A stretch of DNA of 64,000 nucleotides from Bacteroides_E sp964528875 (GTDB lineage Bacteria; Bacteroidota; Bacteroidia; Bacteroidales; Bacteroidaceae), in NCBI GenBank assembly GCA_964528875.1, contig CAZGUI010000008.1, positions 1 through 64,000 on the forward strand, given 5' to 3'. The notes under the pieces were generated by a model. It was not told the DNA's origin. It saw only the letters and a list, made by a program, of their open reading frames with translations, and made no database searches. Positions 8,533 through 16,995 of the stretch are shown in pieces; position 1 is the stretch's first letter; each line of letters begins with the position of its first letter. The position numbers and the translations under genes were made by a program.

Positions 8533-9096
8533 ATGAGAAGTATCGCAACATTAGATTTACAGTATGCACACCGCTTTTATAACTTTCAAGGTGAGGCTCA
8601 ATATCTGCACGGACATACAGGAATATTGACTATTGAAGTGGAAGACACTGTCAACGAAGGAGTCAATATGGTTTACCCTTGTAACGAAATTCATAAGATA
8701 GCATGGGATGTATTGAAGAATTTTGATCACGCACTAGTTCTTAGAGCGGATGATCCTCTTTTACCTGCTATTTTAGATGTGTATGAAAAACAAGGAATTA
8801 AGAATGGGCATACCCAAAATAAAATGAAAGGTGAGGCTTTCAAAACGGAACTTGCTACAGCCTATCCCGATTCACGACTTGTCGTAACCAAAGAGACGAT
8901 GACTGTTGAGGGTATGATTAAGATTGTGTATGAACTTCTTAAAGACAAATTAAACATTGCAAAGCTTACATTTAGCAGTGGTGTAAACTGTGCGTCGGCA
9001 GAATTTGATACAAAAAATGTGATTGAACGTTGTCCTCTTTGCGGTATATCGTTAGATGAAAACGGCGTATGTCCTAAATGTGGTTACAGGAAATAA
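8533..9096 (+). CDS. 6-pyruvoyl-tetrahydropterin synthase/QueD family protein lacking catalytic Cys, with zinc-ribbon tail
   Basis: This 187-aa member of the PTPS/QueD superfamily keeps the zinc-binding histidines (AHRF near 12-15 and HGH at 26-28). In QueD the catalytic cysteine sits four residues before HGH (CxxxHGH). Here that residue is Ala22 (AQYLHGH), so normal QueD chemistry is doubtful. The C-terminus adds a zinc ribbon, CPLCGISLDENGVCPKCGYRK-like, with two CxxC pairs, which is unusual for the family. The gene follows a Fur-family regulator by 28 nt, so they probably form an operon. Paralogs of QueD under metal regulators are known in other bacteria. The reaction catalysed here, in queuosine, folate or another pterin pathway, cannot be fixed. 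Confidence 0.75.
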   Translation: MRSIATLDLQYAHRFYNFQGEAQYLHGHTGILTIEVEDTVNEGVNMVYPCNEIHKIAWDVLKNFDHALVLRADDPLLPAILDVYEKQGIKNGHTQNKMKGEAFKTELATAYPDSRLVVTKETMTVEGMIKIVYELLKDKLNIAKLTFSSGVNCASAEFDTKNVIERCPLCGISLDENGVCPKCGYRK

Positions 9097-9135
9097 TTCT
9101 TACTTTATCTTTAGCGTTAGCACACTCATCTAATA

Positions 9136-9170
9136 AGAGTCGCTCAGTATGGGGCGGCTCTCTTTTTTTT
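9136..9170 (+). terminator. Terminator after the queD-like gene
   Basis: GAGTCGC (9137-9143) pairs with GCGGCTC (9154-9160), with one G-T pair, followed by TCTTTTTTTT. It lies 40 nt after the stop codon of the PTPS-like gene and before the palindrome array. Confidence 0.8.
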
Positions 9171-9241
9171 ATTATTCTTTCATCTCTTTTAAGCGTAAAA
9201 ATAAGAGCAAAAAAAGAGCAAAGCAGAATCAGTTCATTAGT

Positions 9242-9320
9242 CGGTCCTAGACCCAACCCTCCTCGGTCCTAGACCGAGCACCTTTCAGTCCTAGACCGAT
9301 AGGCCTTCGGTCCTAGACCG
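9242..9320. repeat. Palindrome array 1: four 13-mers at 22-bp period
   Basis: Four copies start at 9242, 9264, 9286 and 9308: CGGTCCTAGACCC, CGGTCCTAGACCG, CAGTCCTAGACCG and CGGTCCTAGACCG. The spacing is exactly 22 bp, with 9-bp spacers (AACCCTCCT, AGCACCTTT, ATAGGCCTT). Each core is an inverted repeat CGGTC-CTA-GACCG. The array is GC-rich inside an AT-rich 470-bp spacer (9097-9566) that holds no gene apart from the terminator. Two further arrays of the same design occur in the window. It is too short for a CRISPR repeat and has no cas genes nearby. Confidence 0.95.
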
Positions 9321-9566
9321 TTAAATAACCCTCTTGTGCGTCTTGTAGGGCAGGTGTTTATACAGCAAGAAATCAGGTATAAAACCGAGGTTGATTGACA
9401 AAAAAAGTGGATAATAAATAAGGTGTATGAAGCAGAAAAATAATTTGTGTTTTTGTTGAAAACACTATAGAAACGATTCGTAATTGTAGTGAATTTTTAG
9501 TTTTTTTGTGAAAAGGTTGTTTTTCAAAGCTTGGGAGGTTTGTTATACAGTGAATTGATAGTATAA

Positions 9567-10346
9567 ATGAAGACAATTAGGAAATATGGGGAAGCTCCTT
9601 ATACAATTGGGGTTTTGCACGGTGGCCCTGGTGCTGCAGGAGAGATGAGGCCTGTAGCAGTGGAGTTATCTAAAGATTTCGGAGTACTTGAGTTTCTTCA
9701 GACAAAGGAGTCTGTTTACGGACAAATTGAAGAACTACATCAACAAATATTCACTGTTACTGATGAACCAATAGTATTGATTGGTTTTTCATGGGGTGCG
9801 TGGCTAGGTGGTTTGTTTGCTGCTCGTTATCCTGAAAGGGTAAAGAAATTGATTCTAATAAGTTCGGGTGCTTTGGAAGAGAAATATAATAAGAACCTGA
9901 TGGGAACCCGATTGGGACGATTGGATGCAGAGGAAAGGGATGACATCAGTAACTTGCTCTCTCAGCTTAACGCAGGGGAATTATCTACTGAGGATTTTAA
10001 AAGATTTGGTGAATTGATGACAAAAGCAGACTCATATAGCTTAGCCAAAGATCTTGCAGCCAAACCGATTGTTGTAAATAAAATGATTTATGAGAAGGTA
10101 TGGAGTGAAGCTGCTATTTTGAGAAAAACAGGAGAGTTGATAGATTCTTTTGCTTTAATTCAATGCCCTGTTGTTGCTTTCCATGGTAATTATGATTCAC
10201 ATCCCATAGAAGGAGTAGAAAAACCCCTTTCTCATGTGTTGAGTAATTTCAAAATAGTTCAATTGGCACAATGTGGACATACTCCATGGATAGAGCAGTT
10301 TGCAAAAGCGGATTTTTATATGTATTTGAAGGACGAACTAAAATGA
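9567..10346 (+). CDS. Alpha/beta hydrolase (proline iminopeptidase-like)
   Basis: This 259-aa cytoplasmic alpha/beta-hydrolase fold protein has no signal peptide. The oxyanion-hole motif HGGPG is at 18-22 and the nucleophile elbow GFSWG has Ser75. The acid is likely Asp in FHGNYDSHP near residue 213, and the catalytic His is His238 in CGHTPW. The HGGPG motif resembles proline iminopeptidases and tricorn-associated peptidases, but the protein lacks their usual cap and length, so the substrate is unknown. It stands alone on the plus strand, preceded by the palindrome-array spacer and converging on the next minus-strand gene. Confidence 0.8.
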   Translation: MKTIRKYGEAPYTIGVLHGGPGAAGEMRPVAVELSKDFGVLEFLQTKESVYGQIEELHQQIFTVTDEPIVLIGFSWGAWLGGLFAARYPERVKKLILISSGALEEKYNKNLMGTRLGRLDAEERDDISNLLSQLNAGELSTEDFKRFGELMTKADSYSLAKDLAAKPIVVNKMIYEKVWSEAAILRKTGELIDSFALIQCPVVAFHGNYDSHPIEGVEKPLSHVLSNFKIVQLAQCGHTPWIEQFAKADFYMYLKDELK

Positions 10347-10409
10347 GAGGATTTTTTCTTGCTTCATTAATGTTTCTATTGTTTTATATCCTCCTGCTTT
10401 TCTCTATGT

Positions 10410-11213
10410 TTAATCCATTACATCCAGTTCTCTTTTCTCAGTATCGGCATAAAAAAATACGCCATTATTTTTAACCTTTGCCAGCTGTATTGTTTTCTTT
10501 ATTTTTCCTTTTATTTGAATACTATTGTCTTCCAAATGAATCAAAGCTATTTTAAATCCCGATTGAAGTAGCCTATCAAAATATACAGGTATAATTATAG
10601 ATGAATTATTATATAAAAAAGGTCCTCCAAACCTATAATTAGGTACAGCCTTTCCGTTGATAAGCAAGGAGCCAATATTTGCTAAATGCTTCTTTATAAA
10701 TTTAAGATTTGTATATTCTATTGTATTATTCTTTAGCTTAAACTTTGTTTCAAAATCAATTGGAGTATCTTTATCATTAGTTAAACGATATTCACTTAAG
10801 TCGTATTTCTTTAAATATATTTGGTCTAGAGAATTATAATAAAATATATTCTCACCCTCTATTTTTTCCAAACAGATTATGTCTGTAGATTCTCCTAGAA
10901 AATTAATAGTCCGATCGCTCAACCTGATTTTTGCGATAATAAAAGCTGATTTGATAAAAGCCGGTATAAATATAAATTCATTGGTATAGAGAAATGGACC
11001 TGTAAACTGATAATTAGGTATTGTTTCTCCATTTATAAATAGTCTTCCAATTCTTGGGCCTCCTTGTGCCACTTCAACCAAATCAAGATACTTAATGTGA
11101 TTAGCTCCAAACTTTAAGTCGATATTAAAATCTGTTGGTGTATCAAATTTCCCACTTTTCATTTTTTTATAAAATACGTTTTGTACTGAACTTTCTTTAT
11201 TATAGTCCATCAA
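10410..11213 (-). CDS. Unknown protein with tandem duplicated domain
   Basis: This 267-aa protein belongs to no family I recognise. It is built from two copies of the same domain of about 120 residues. Copy 1 includes DTPTDFNIDLKF, IGRLFINGETIPNYQFTGPF and IRLSDRTINFLG. Copy 2 includes DTPIDFETKFKL, IGSLLINGKAVPNYRFGGPF and IHLEDNSIQIKG. The order and spacing of the matching blocks are the same. There is no signal peptide or membrane segment, and beta-strand patterns dominate. It is a single gene, convergent with the alpha/beta hydrolase. The base composition is very AT-rich. Confidence 0.6.
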   Translation of the reverse strand: MMDYNKESSVQNVFYKKMKSGKFDTPTDFNIDLKFGANHIKYLDLVEVAQGGPRIGRLFINGETIPNYQFTGPFLYTNEFIFIPAFIKSAFIIAKIRLSDRTINFLGESTDIICLEKIEGENIFYYNSLDQIYLKKYDLSEYRLTNDKDTPIDFETKFKLKNNTIEYTNLKFIKKHLANIGSLLINGKAVPNYRFGGPFLYNNSSIIIPVYFDRLLQSGFKIALIHLEDNSIQIKGKIKKTIQLAKVKNNGVFFYADTEKRELDVMD

Positions 11214-11785
11214 TTATTCTTCTGATTTTTTTGACTATTTATTTACAAATAAAGATAGGTAGATCTTTTGACTCTAGCTGGCTCACCTAGGGTGAAAATC
11301 ATATGTTCTGTTTTCATTCTCCTTTTTTAAGTGGTTAGATCAAAATAATGCCGATTCTATCCATATTATTCTTCAATCATTGCTGTCCTAGCATTTACCC
11401 TCCATACAATAAATATAACTGTTCTTTTCTTTCATAACCTGTTGTAAAGGGATTAAAAGTCTTCAATGAAACAAAGATTAAACATTACCTCTGTAGTTTT
11501 GTTTTCCTAAGACACCATGATACTACCACTTTCTGAAGATGAAGTTTATCATTTGGTGCTTTTTACGCTCTTTTATTATAAATAAGATTTTTCTAAAAAG
11601 TGTATTGATGAATGAAGTTGATTTTTTTATTTGAAAGAAAAGATTAAACTGCTCTTTTAGGGAAATAAACCTAGGAATGATAGCTTTACTTCTCCTTGCA
11701 ATTTGAAAAGAGTGTAGAAGTTCAGTGAGGATAAATCAGGAAAAGAATATAAAGGTGTTTTATATAGAAGTATGAAGAGTTTTTT
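11214..11785. other. Non-coding stretch between divergent genes
   Basis: About 570 bp between the duplicated-domain gene (minus) and the MBL-fold gene (plus). It should hold both promoters, but I see no clear -33/-7 pair, no RNA gene and no repeat. Confidence 0.45.
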
Positions 11786-12907
11786 ATGAAGTATAAACTA
11801 AGTCTAAAAATGATAGTTGCATTATCTATTATTATGTTGCTTGTTGTTATCGTATTTATTTTCTTACACCAAGCTAAATTTGGACGAACACCTACTGGTG
11901 AGCGAAAAGAAAGAATATTGAATTCTCCTAATTATTATGATGGCAAATTTCAAAATCAAAATCACACACCACAGTTTACCGGAGACAAAGGAGTCTTTGC
12001 TTTGATGAGTGATCTTTTTTTGGGTAAGTTTGAGCGATTGAAACCCATAGGTGAAATTCCTTTTGTAAAAACGGATTTGCTAAATTTGGATAGTGAACAA
12101 AACATACTCGTTTGGTTTGGGCACTCCTCCTATTTCATACAAATAGATGGGAAACGAATTCTTGTTGATCCTGTTCTGAGTGGAGCTGCTTCTCCTATTT
12201 CTTTTGTCAATAAACCTTTTAATGGTAGCAATTTTTATCAAGCAGAAGATATACCTTCTATTGATTATCTTGTTATCACTCATGATCATTGGGATCATTT
12301 GGACTATTCCACAATTCTGTCATTAAAAGATCGTATATCTAAAATTATCTCTGGTCTGGGTGTTGGGGAGCATTTTGAAAGGTGGGGGTTTGAAAAAAAC
12401 AAAATTATAGAATTGGATTGGAGTGATAGTACCACTTTATCTAATGGATTTAGTTTGTATTGTTTGCCTGCAAGACACTTTTCGGGGAGGGGACTATCTC
12501 CAAATCAATCATTATGGGTTTCATTTCTTTTGCAAACTCCTACTATGAGTATTTATATTGGTGGAGATGGAGGTTATGATACGCATTTTGCAGAAATAGG
12601 AAAGCAGTTTGGAAAGATAGACCTTGCAATTCTCGAGAATGGGCAATACAATGCCGAATGGAGATATATACATATGATGCCGGAAGAAGTGGTGCAAGCA
12701 ACTAAGGATTTGAATGCAAAAGCTTTGCTTCCGGTGCATTCTTCTAAGTATGCTTTAGCTAAACACCCTTGGGATGAGCCTTTAAGAAAAGTGTTTCAAG
12801 CGGGTCTTGAAGAAAACTATCGAACATTGACCCCTATGATTGGGGAGTTGATTCATTTAAAAGATAGTACCCAGCAGTTCTCTGAGTGGTGGGTTGATCT
12901 TGATTAA
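11786..12907 (+). CDS. Membrane-anchored MBL-fold hydrolase (COG2220, NAPE-PLD-like)
   Basis: This 373-aa protein has an N-terminal membrane anchor at residues 8-28 (MIVALSIIMLLVVIVFIF) and then a metallo-beta-lactamase fold. The metal-binding signature THDHWDHLDY places His166, His168, Asp170 and His171. The opening of the fold, WFGHSSYFIQIDGKRILVDPV, and the later ARHFSGRG and GGDGGYDTHF strands are typical of COG2220 proteins related to N-acyl-phosphatidylethanolamine phospholipase D and UlaG. The family hydrolyses phosphodiester or lactone bonds. With a membrane anchor, a lipid substrate facing the periplasm is plausible but not shown. DoxX lies 140 nt downstream. Confidence 0.8.
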   Translation: MKYKLSLKMIVALSIIMLLVVIVFIFLHQAKFGRTPTGERKERILNSPNYYDGKFQNQNHTPQFTGDKGVFALMSDLFLGKFERLKPIGEIPFVKTDLLNLDSEQNILVWFGHSSYFIQIDGKRILVDPVLSGAASPISFVNKPFNGSNFYQAEDIPSIDYLVITHDHWDHLDYSTILSLKDRISKIISGLGVGEHFERWGFEKNKIIELDWSDSTTLSNGFSLYCLPARHFSGRGLSPNQSLWVSFLLQTPTMSIYIGGDGGYDTHFAEIGKQFGKIDLAILENGQYNAEWRYIHMMPEEVVQATKDLNAKALLPVHSSKYALAKHPWDEPLRKVFQAGLEENYRTLTPMIGELIHLKDSTQQFSEWWVDLD

Positions 12908-13049
12908 TTAAGATTAAGAGACTGTTTCTTTGTTTCCAATAATTACTCTTATGTCATAGACAACTGTTTTTGTTTTCATTTTGTACTGTTTTATTGAACT
13001 TTTATTCTCAGTTTGTTGTTTCTGATGAGTAATATAATAGTTATAAAAT

Positions 13050-13478
13050 ATGAGAAAAATATTAGAGCATCGTCTTTTCGAAAGACAAGTTGATTTAGGT
13101 ATTCTTGTTATTAGACTTTCTGTTGGAATGCTTATGTTACTACATGGAATTTATAAGTTGCAGAATGGTGCAGGAGGAATTGAAAGCATGGTTGAGCAAG
13201 CCGGATTACCCGCATTTTTGGCGTACGGTGTATATGTTGGAGAAGTTATTGCTCCCATTTTTATTGTTTTAGGCATAGGTACGCGTTTAGCTGCGTCGGT
13301 TTTTGCCATAAACTGTATTGTAGCTGCATTACTAGGGCATATGGGCGATATTTTTTCTCTTAATGCCGTTGGAGGATGGGCCATTGAATTGTTGGGATTA
13401 TATTTCTTCGGTGCTGTAGCTCTAGCTTTTATGGGAGGGGGGAAATATGCACTTAGCCGCAAATATATTTGGGATTAA
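13050..13478 (+). CDS. DoxX family membrane protein
   Basis: This 142-aa protein has four predicted membrane helices and the DoxX signature: LGILVIRLSVGMLMLLHGIYKL near the N-terminus, then a GEVIAPIFIVLGIGTRLAA segment. DoxX proteins are small inner-membrane proteins linked to redox or sulfur metabolism in some organisms, but the function is not established in Bacteroidales. A strong terminator follows, so transcription ends here. Confidence 0.85.
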   Translation: MRKILEHRLFERQVDLGILVIRLSVGMLMLLHGIYKLQNGAGGIESMVEQAGLPAFLAYGVYVGEVIAPIFIVLGIGTRLAASVFAINCIVAALLGHMGDIFSLNAVGGWAIELLGLYFFGAVALAFMGGGKYALSRKYIWD

Positions 13479-13529
13479 GATAAAAGGAATAGTTAAAACA
13501 TAGCTACACTTTAATAATCTGTAATAAAA

Positions 13530-13575
13530 AACGAGGTAGTTACATTCACTATACCCTACCTCGTTAAACTTTTTT
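13530..13575 (+). terminator. Terminator after doxX
   Basis: AACGAGGTAG (13530-13539) pairs perfectly with CTACCTCGTT (13556-13565), followed by AAACTTTTTT. Confidence 0.85.
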
Positions 13576-14156
13576 ATTTTTTAAATTAAAACCTCAAGAA
13601 AACAGTATTATAATAAAAAAGTTTTGTTTTATCAGACCTGTAAAATGTGATTGTTTCCTACTTTCTGTAGGAGTGTTATCTAATGTTTTTATTTCTTTTA
13701 ATTAAAAGGAATAGGTCTAAAAGAATCAATTCTCTCTATTGATTTACCTCAATTTAAGGACATATTTTTATGTTGAGGATAGTAAAGTGCAAATTTATAT
13801 CTCTCTTTTGCAAATTGGTAAATCTCAAGACTTGTGTTATTCTTTTGAGTTTGAATAGAGCAATTATTCTTCAAAACTCATAAAGGCAAAGAGCTGTTGT
13901 AATGAGTTCCTGTAACGTGTTTTCTTAGTTTTAGGGGTGGAATTATATTTTACAGTTGTTTTTGCTAAAGGTTGAAGTTCTTAGTTTTAAATAGAGTTAA
14001 AGACTTGATATTTTGATGGTGTTTCATGGGAAAATTGAGTATTAAGGCTATATTTAGAATCGAAGTCTGTTGAAAAATCAACCATTAAGAAGGTTAAAAA
14101 ATGCTTTAACCTTTTATAATGTACAGGTCTTTACAAAAGAATTAAGACTTATTCAA
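13576..14156. other. Non-coding region before ktrB
   Basis: About 580 bp with no gene. A small hairpin, CCTACtttctGTAGG, is visible near 13657. I looked for a c-di-AMP (ydaO-type) riboswitch, which often precedes ktr genes in Firmicutes, and saw no conserved core. The ktrB frame is open from a TTG at 14070, but I prefer the ATG at 14157. Confidence 0.4.
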
Positions 14157-15548
14157 ATGAAAGGATTTTATAAATACTTTAAGCTAAACCCGGCTTTATT
14201 GTTTGTAATTAGTTTTTTTACTCTAATTGCTCTAGGAACTTTTCTTTTATTACTTCCTTTTTCTACCTATACTAATATCTCTTTTATAGATGCCTTATTT
14301 ACCTCTACAAGTGCAAGTTGTGTAACAGGATTAGCGGTGGTTAATACTAGTACCACGTTTACAATTTGGGGACAGACTTTCATTTTATTACTTATTCAGT
14401 TGGGAGGATTAGGCGTCTTAACTTTTGCCAGTTCCTTTAGTCATTTTTTTAAGATGGGTTCTTCTTATGAGAATCAAATTGTATTAAGTAATATTACTAA
14501 CATTAATAAATTAGGAGAGGTTTTTAAAACCCTGAAATATATATTGGGGATTACACTTTTCCTTGAAGCCATAGGAGCTTTTTTTATTTACTCCAGCTTG
14601 AGTAAAACTTTAATCCCTTCTCTGTTTGATAGAGTGTTCTTCTCTATTTTTCATTCTATTTCTGCCTTTTGTAATGCCGGTTTTTCCACACTGCCACAAG
14701 GAGTAATGGAAGACGGTTTTGTGTATAACTATCCTTTTCAACTGAGTTTAATTGGGTTACTTGTTATAGGCGGATTGGGGTTTCCTGTGGTAATTAATAT
14801 TTTGAAATATATCAAACACCTGTTTAAGGTTCTCTTGGGAAAAATAAAATCGGAAAAAGATCTGTATCATCCTCGGATTTTAACATTGGGGACTAAAATA
14901 AATCTCATAACAGTTGCTGCTCTGATTGTTGTGGGTACTCTTTTTATCTTGATTAATGAGTATAATGATGTTTTATCTGCACATCAAGGGGTAGGGAAAT
15001 GGGTTACAGCTTTGTTTACTGCAACTTCCCCTCGTACTGCAGGGTTTAATTCCCTAAATTACAATGAGCTTCATCTCTCTTCTGTTTTAGTGATTATTAT
15101 GCTGATGTGGATAGGTGCTTCGCCTGCATCAACAGGAGGAGGTATTAAAACCAGTACTTTTGCTGTAGCTATACTTAATATTGTTAATCTAGCTCAAGGG
15201 AAAAAAGCGATAGAGCTGGGACGTAGAAAGATAGCCGATATAACCATATCCAGAGCATTTGCTACAATAACACTATCCCTAATTGTTATTAGTCTGGGTA
15301 TCCTTTCTATTTCGTTTTTTGATACTAATCTCCAGTTACTTGATATCGTTTTTGAATGTGTCTCTGCATATAGTACTGTGGGGTTAAGTCTTGGTATAAC
15401 TGCGGATATTAGTAGTGGCAGTAAGTTGATCGTGATATTACTTATGTTTACAGGTAGAATTACAATGTTGACTGTGGTTATAGCTTTTATCAAGAAAGTG
15501 AGAACTACAAGTTACAGATATCCATCGGAAGAAATATTAATTAATTAA
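14157..15548 (+). CDS. ktrB: Potassium uptake channel subunit, TrkH/KtrB family
   Basis: This 463-aa inner-membrane K+ channel subunit of the TrkH/KtrB superfamily has four M1-P-M2 repeats, each with a pore loop. Visible filter motifs are ASCVTGLAVV, SAFCNAGFST, SPRTAGFNS and SAYSTVGLSLG, with the conserved filter glycines. The ATG at 14157 (MKGFYKYFKLNPALL) gives the usual KtrB length. A TTG start 87 nt upstream is possible. The KtrA/TrkA-type regulatory subunit begins 12 nt after the stop, so the two form an operon and together import K+ in an ATP- and Na+-dependent manner in known members. Confidence 0.9.
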   Translation: MKGFYKYFKLNPALLFVISFFTLIALGTFLLLLPFSTYTNISFIDALFTSTSASCVTGLAVVNTSTTFTIWGQTFILLLIQLGGLGVLTFASSFSHFFKMGSSYENQIVLSNITNINKLGEVFKTLKYILGITLFLEAIGAFFIYSSLSKTLIPSLFDRVFFSIFHSISAFCNAGFSTLPQGVMEDGFVYNYPFQLSLIGLLVIGGLGFPVVINILKYIKHLFKVLLGKIKSEKDLYHPRILTLGTKINLITVAALIVVGTLFILINEYNDVLSAHQGVGKWVTALFTATSPRTAGFNSLNYNELHLSSVLVIIMLMWIGASPASTGGGIKTSTFAVAILNIVNLAQGKKAIELGRRKIADITISRAFATITLSLIVISLGILSISFFDTNLQLLDIVFECVSAYSTVGLSLGITADISSGSKLIVILLMFTGRITMLTVVIAFIKKVRTTSYRYPSEEILIN

Positions 15549-15559
15549 ACACTATTGGT

Positions 15560-16246
15560 ATGAGATATATAATTGTAGGGTTAGGCTCTTTTGGATCTTC
15601 TTTAGCTGTCAAGCTAATAGAACTGGGGAATGAGGTGATTGGTGTGGATATGAATATGGATAAGGTAAACCGTATGAAAGATAAGATTACTCATGCTATT
15701 TGTCTCAATGCTTTGGATGTGGATGCCTTGACTAGTTTACCTTTGGAAAACACAGATGCCGTAATTGTTTGTATTCGGGACGATAAAGGGTCAAACATAA
15801 TGGCTACTGCAACATTTAAAAATCTGAATGTAAAGCGCTTAATTGGTCGGTCGCTCAATCCATTACATGAAAATGTACTTCAAGCTATTGGGGTTAAAGA
15901 AATTATGCGACCCGAAGAGGAATCTGCAGAGCGCTGGGCCAAGAGGCTTGTCTTTAAGAACATAGTAGACTCGTATGAGTTGAATAATAATTATAGCATC
16001 GTAGAGGTGATAGTACCTTCAAAACTTGTAGGGAAAACCATTCTGGAAATTGGCTTTCGAAATATCTTTAACATCCTTATTTTAACAATCATAAAAAATA
16101 AAGAAGTACATAGTTATATTGGAAAAACAAGAGTCATACCTTATGTTCAGGGTATTCCTTCACCGGAAACCCAATTGGAAGAGGGTGATATTTTGGTGGT
16201 TTATGGTGCGAATAAGGATATAAATTCGTTTGTCCGGTTGAAGTAA
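15560..16246 (+). CDS. ktrA: Potassium uptake regulatory subunit, TrkA/KtrA family
   Basis: This 228-aa cytoplasmic gating subunit pairs with the upstream channel. Residues 1-130 form an RCK-N Rossmann domain (YIIVGLGSFGSSLAVKL, with Asp in VIGVDMN that contacts the nucleotide ribose). Residues 140-228 form an RCK-C domain (VPSKLVGKTILEIGFR and LEEGDILVVYGANKDI). Only one RCK-N/RCK-C pair is present, as in KtrA and unlike the duplicated E. coli TrkA. Known homologs form an octameric ring that binds ATP or ADP and, in some species, c-di-AMP. Confidence 0.9.
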   Translation: MRYIIVGLGSFGSSLAVKLIELGNEVIGVDMNMDKVNRMKDKITHAICLNALDVDALTSLPLENTDAVIVCIRDDKGSNIMATATFKNLNVKRLIGRSLNPLHENVLQAIGVKEIMRPEEESAERWAKRLVFKNIVDSYELNNNYSIVEVIVPSKLVGKTILEIGFRNIFNILILTIIKNKEVHSYIGKTRVIPYVQGIPSPETQLEEGDILVVYGANKDINSFVRLK

Positions 16247-16357
16247 AAAGGAAGAGAATTTCTGTTTATTTACGAAAATATAAAATAGTCGCTGAAATAT
16301 AAAACTACTATAAATTGTCGGTTTATAGCGAGTCTCACTTTTGTAATGTTTGAATAA

Positions 16358-16387
16358 AGGCTCATACTATAAAAATAGTTTGAGCCT
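16358..16387. terminator. Hairpin between convergent ktrA and rhaM
   Basis: AGGCTCA (16358-16364) pairs with TGAGCCT (16381-16387). Inside, ACTAT pairs with ATAGT after one mismatch. It lies between convergent genes and lacks a long T run, so it is a possible bidirectional terminator. Confidence 0.5.
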
Positions 16388-16447
16388 AATAACTTTATAA
16401 CTTACATAATTCAATGCATAGTGTAGATTTATATTTCTTAAACGAAC

Positions 16448-16762
16448 TTATTCCATGTAGAATAGTTCAGTTAAAGGTATGGATATAGGGGAGTTGTCGG
16501 AATTGACCTCCATAATATCTGCCATATAATCCCACCATTTTTGGACAATTGGGATGTCTCCCATATCTTGAGAGGATTCACCTCCTTTTGTTTTTTGAAC
16601 AGCAAATAAAATATTTGTCTCTCTATCCCAAAAAATAGAATAATCATATACGCCATTTTCCTCTAGAAGTTTTTTCATCTCCGGCCAAATAGCATTGTGT
16701 CTTTTTTCATACTCGTCTTCGCACCCAGGTTTAAGGAACATCTTAAAGGCTTCTCTTTTCAT
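16448..16762 (-). CDS. rhaM: L-rhamnose mutarotase
   Basis: This 104-aa cytoplasmic enzyme interconverts alpha- and beta-L-rhamnopyranose. Family features are visible throughout: FKMFLKPGCEDEYEKRHNAIWPEM (the His in KRHNAIWP is catalytic in RhaM), YDYSIFWDRETNILFAVQ, and WWDYMADIMEVN. The length matches RhaM (about 104 aa). It sits beside a pectin-degrading cluster ending in an alpha-L-rhamnosidase, so it would process the rhamnose released. It is 233 nt downstream of the GH28 gene on the same strand. Confidence 0.92.
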   Translation of the reverse strand: MKREAFKMFLKPGCEDEYEKRHNAIWPEMKKLLEENGVYDYSIFWDRETNILFAVQKTKGGESSQDMGDIPIVQKWWDYMADIMEVNSDNSPISIPLTELFYME

Positions 16763-16995
16763 TTTTCTATTTATTATTGATTTTATGTTTTTCTAAAAAA
16801 TCATTATTGCTAGGTAAGATATGAAAAATATAATGATTTTTGCTTTAGTCTATGACATCTTGTATAATAATTATTGGGGTTTAACAATTAAACTTGAAAA
16901 ATGAACATTTATGTTGATTATAACTTCGTCTTTTTTATGCTATTCATCGAGTGTCATCTTTAGCCGTTTCTTAAAACCATACAAGTTTTCAATGT

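Noticed and set aside
9242..9320. CRISPR array
   Set aside because: The repeat core is 13 bp and spacers are 9 bp, far too short, and no cas genes are present.
10271..10474. 67-aa hydrophobic frame overlapping the hydrolase end
   Set aside because: It overlaps the hydrolase and the convergent gene, and its hydrophobic part comes from T-rich sequence after the hydrolase stop.
13576..14156. c-di-AMP riboswitch before ktrB
   Set aside because: Expected by analogy with Firmicutes, but none of the conserved core sequence is visible.
14070..14156. TTG start extending ktrB by 29 residues
   Set aside because: The extra residues are not typical of the family, and the ATG at 14157 gives the usual length.
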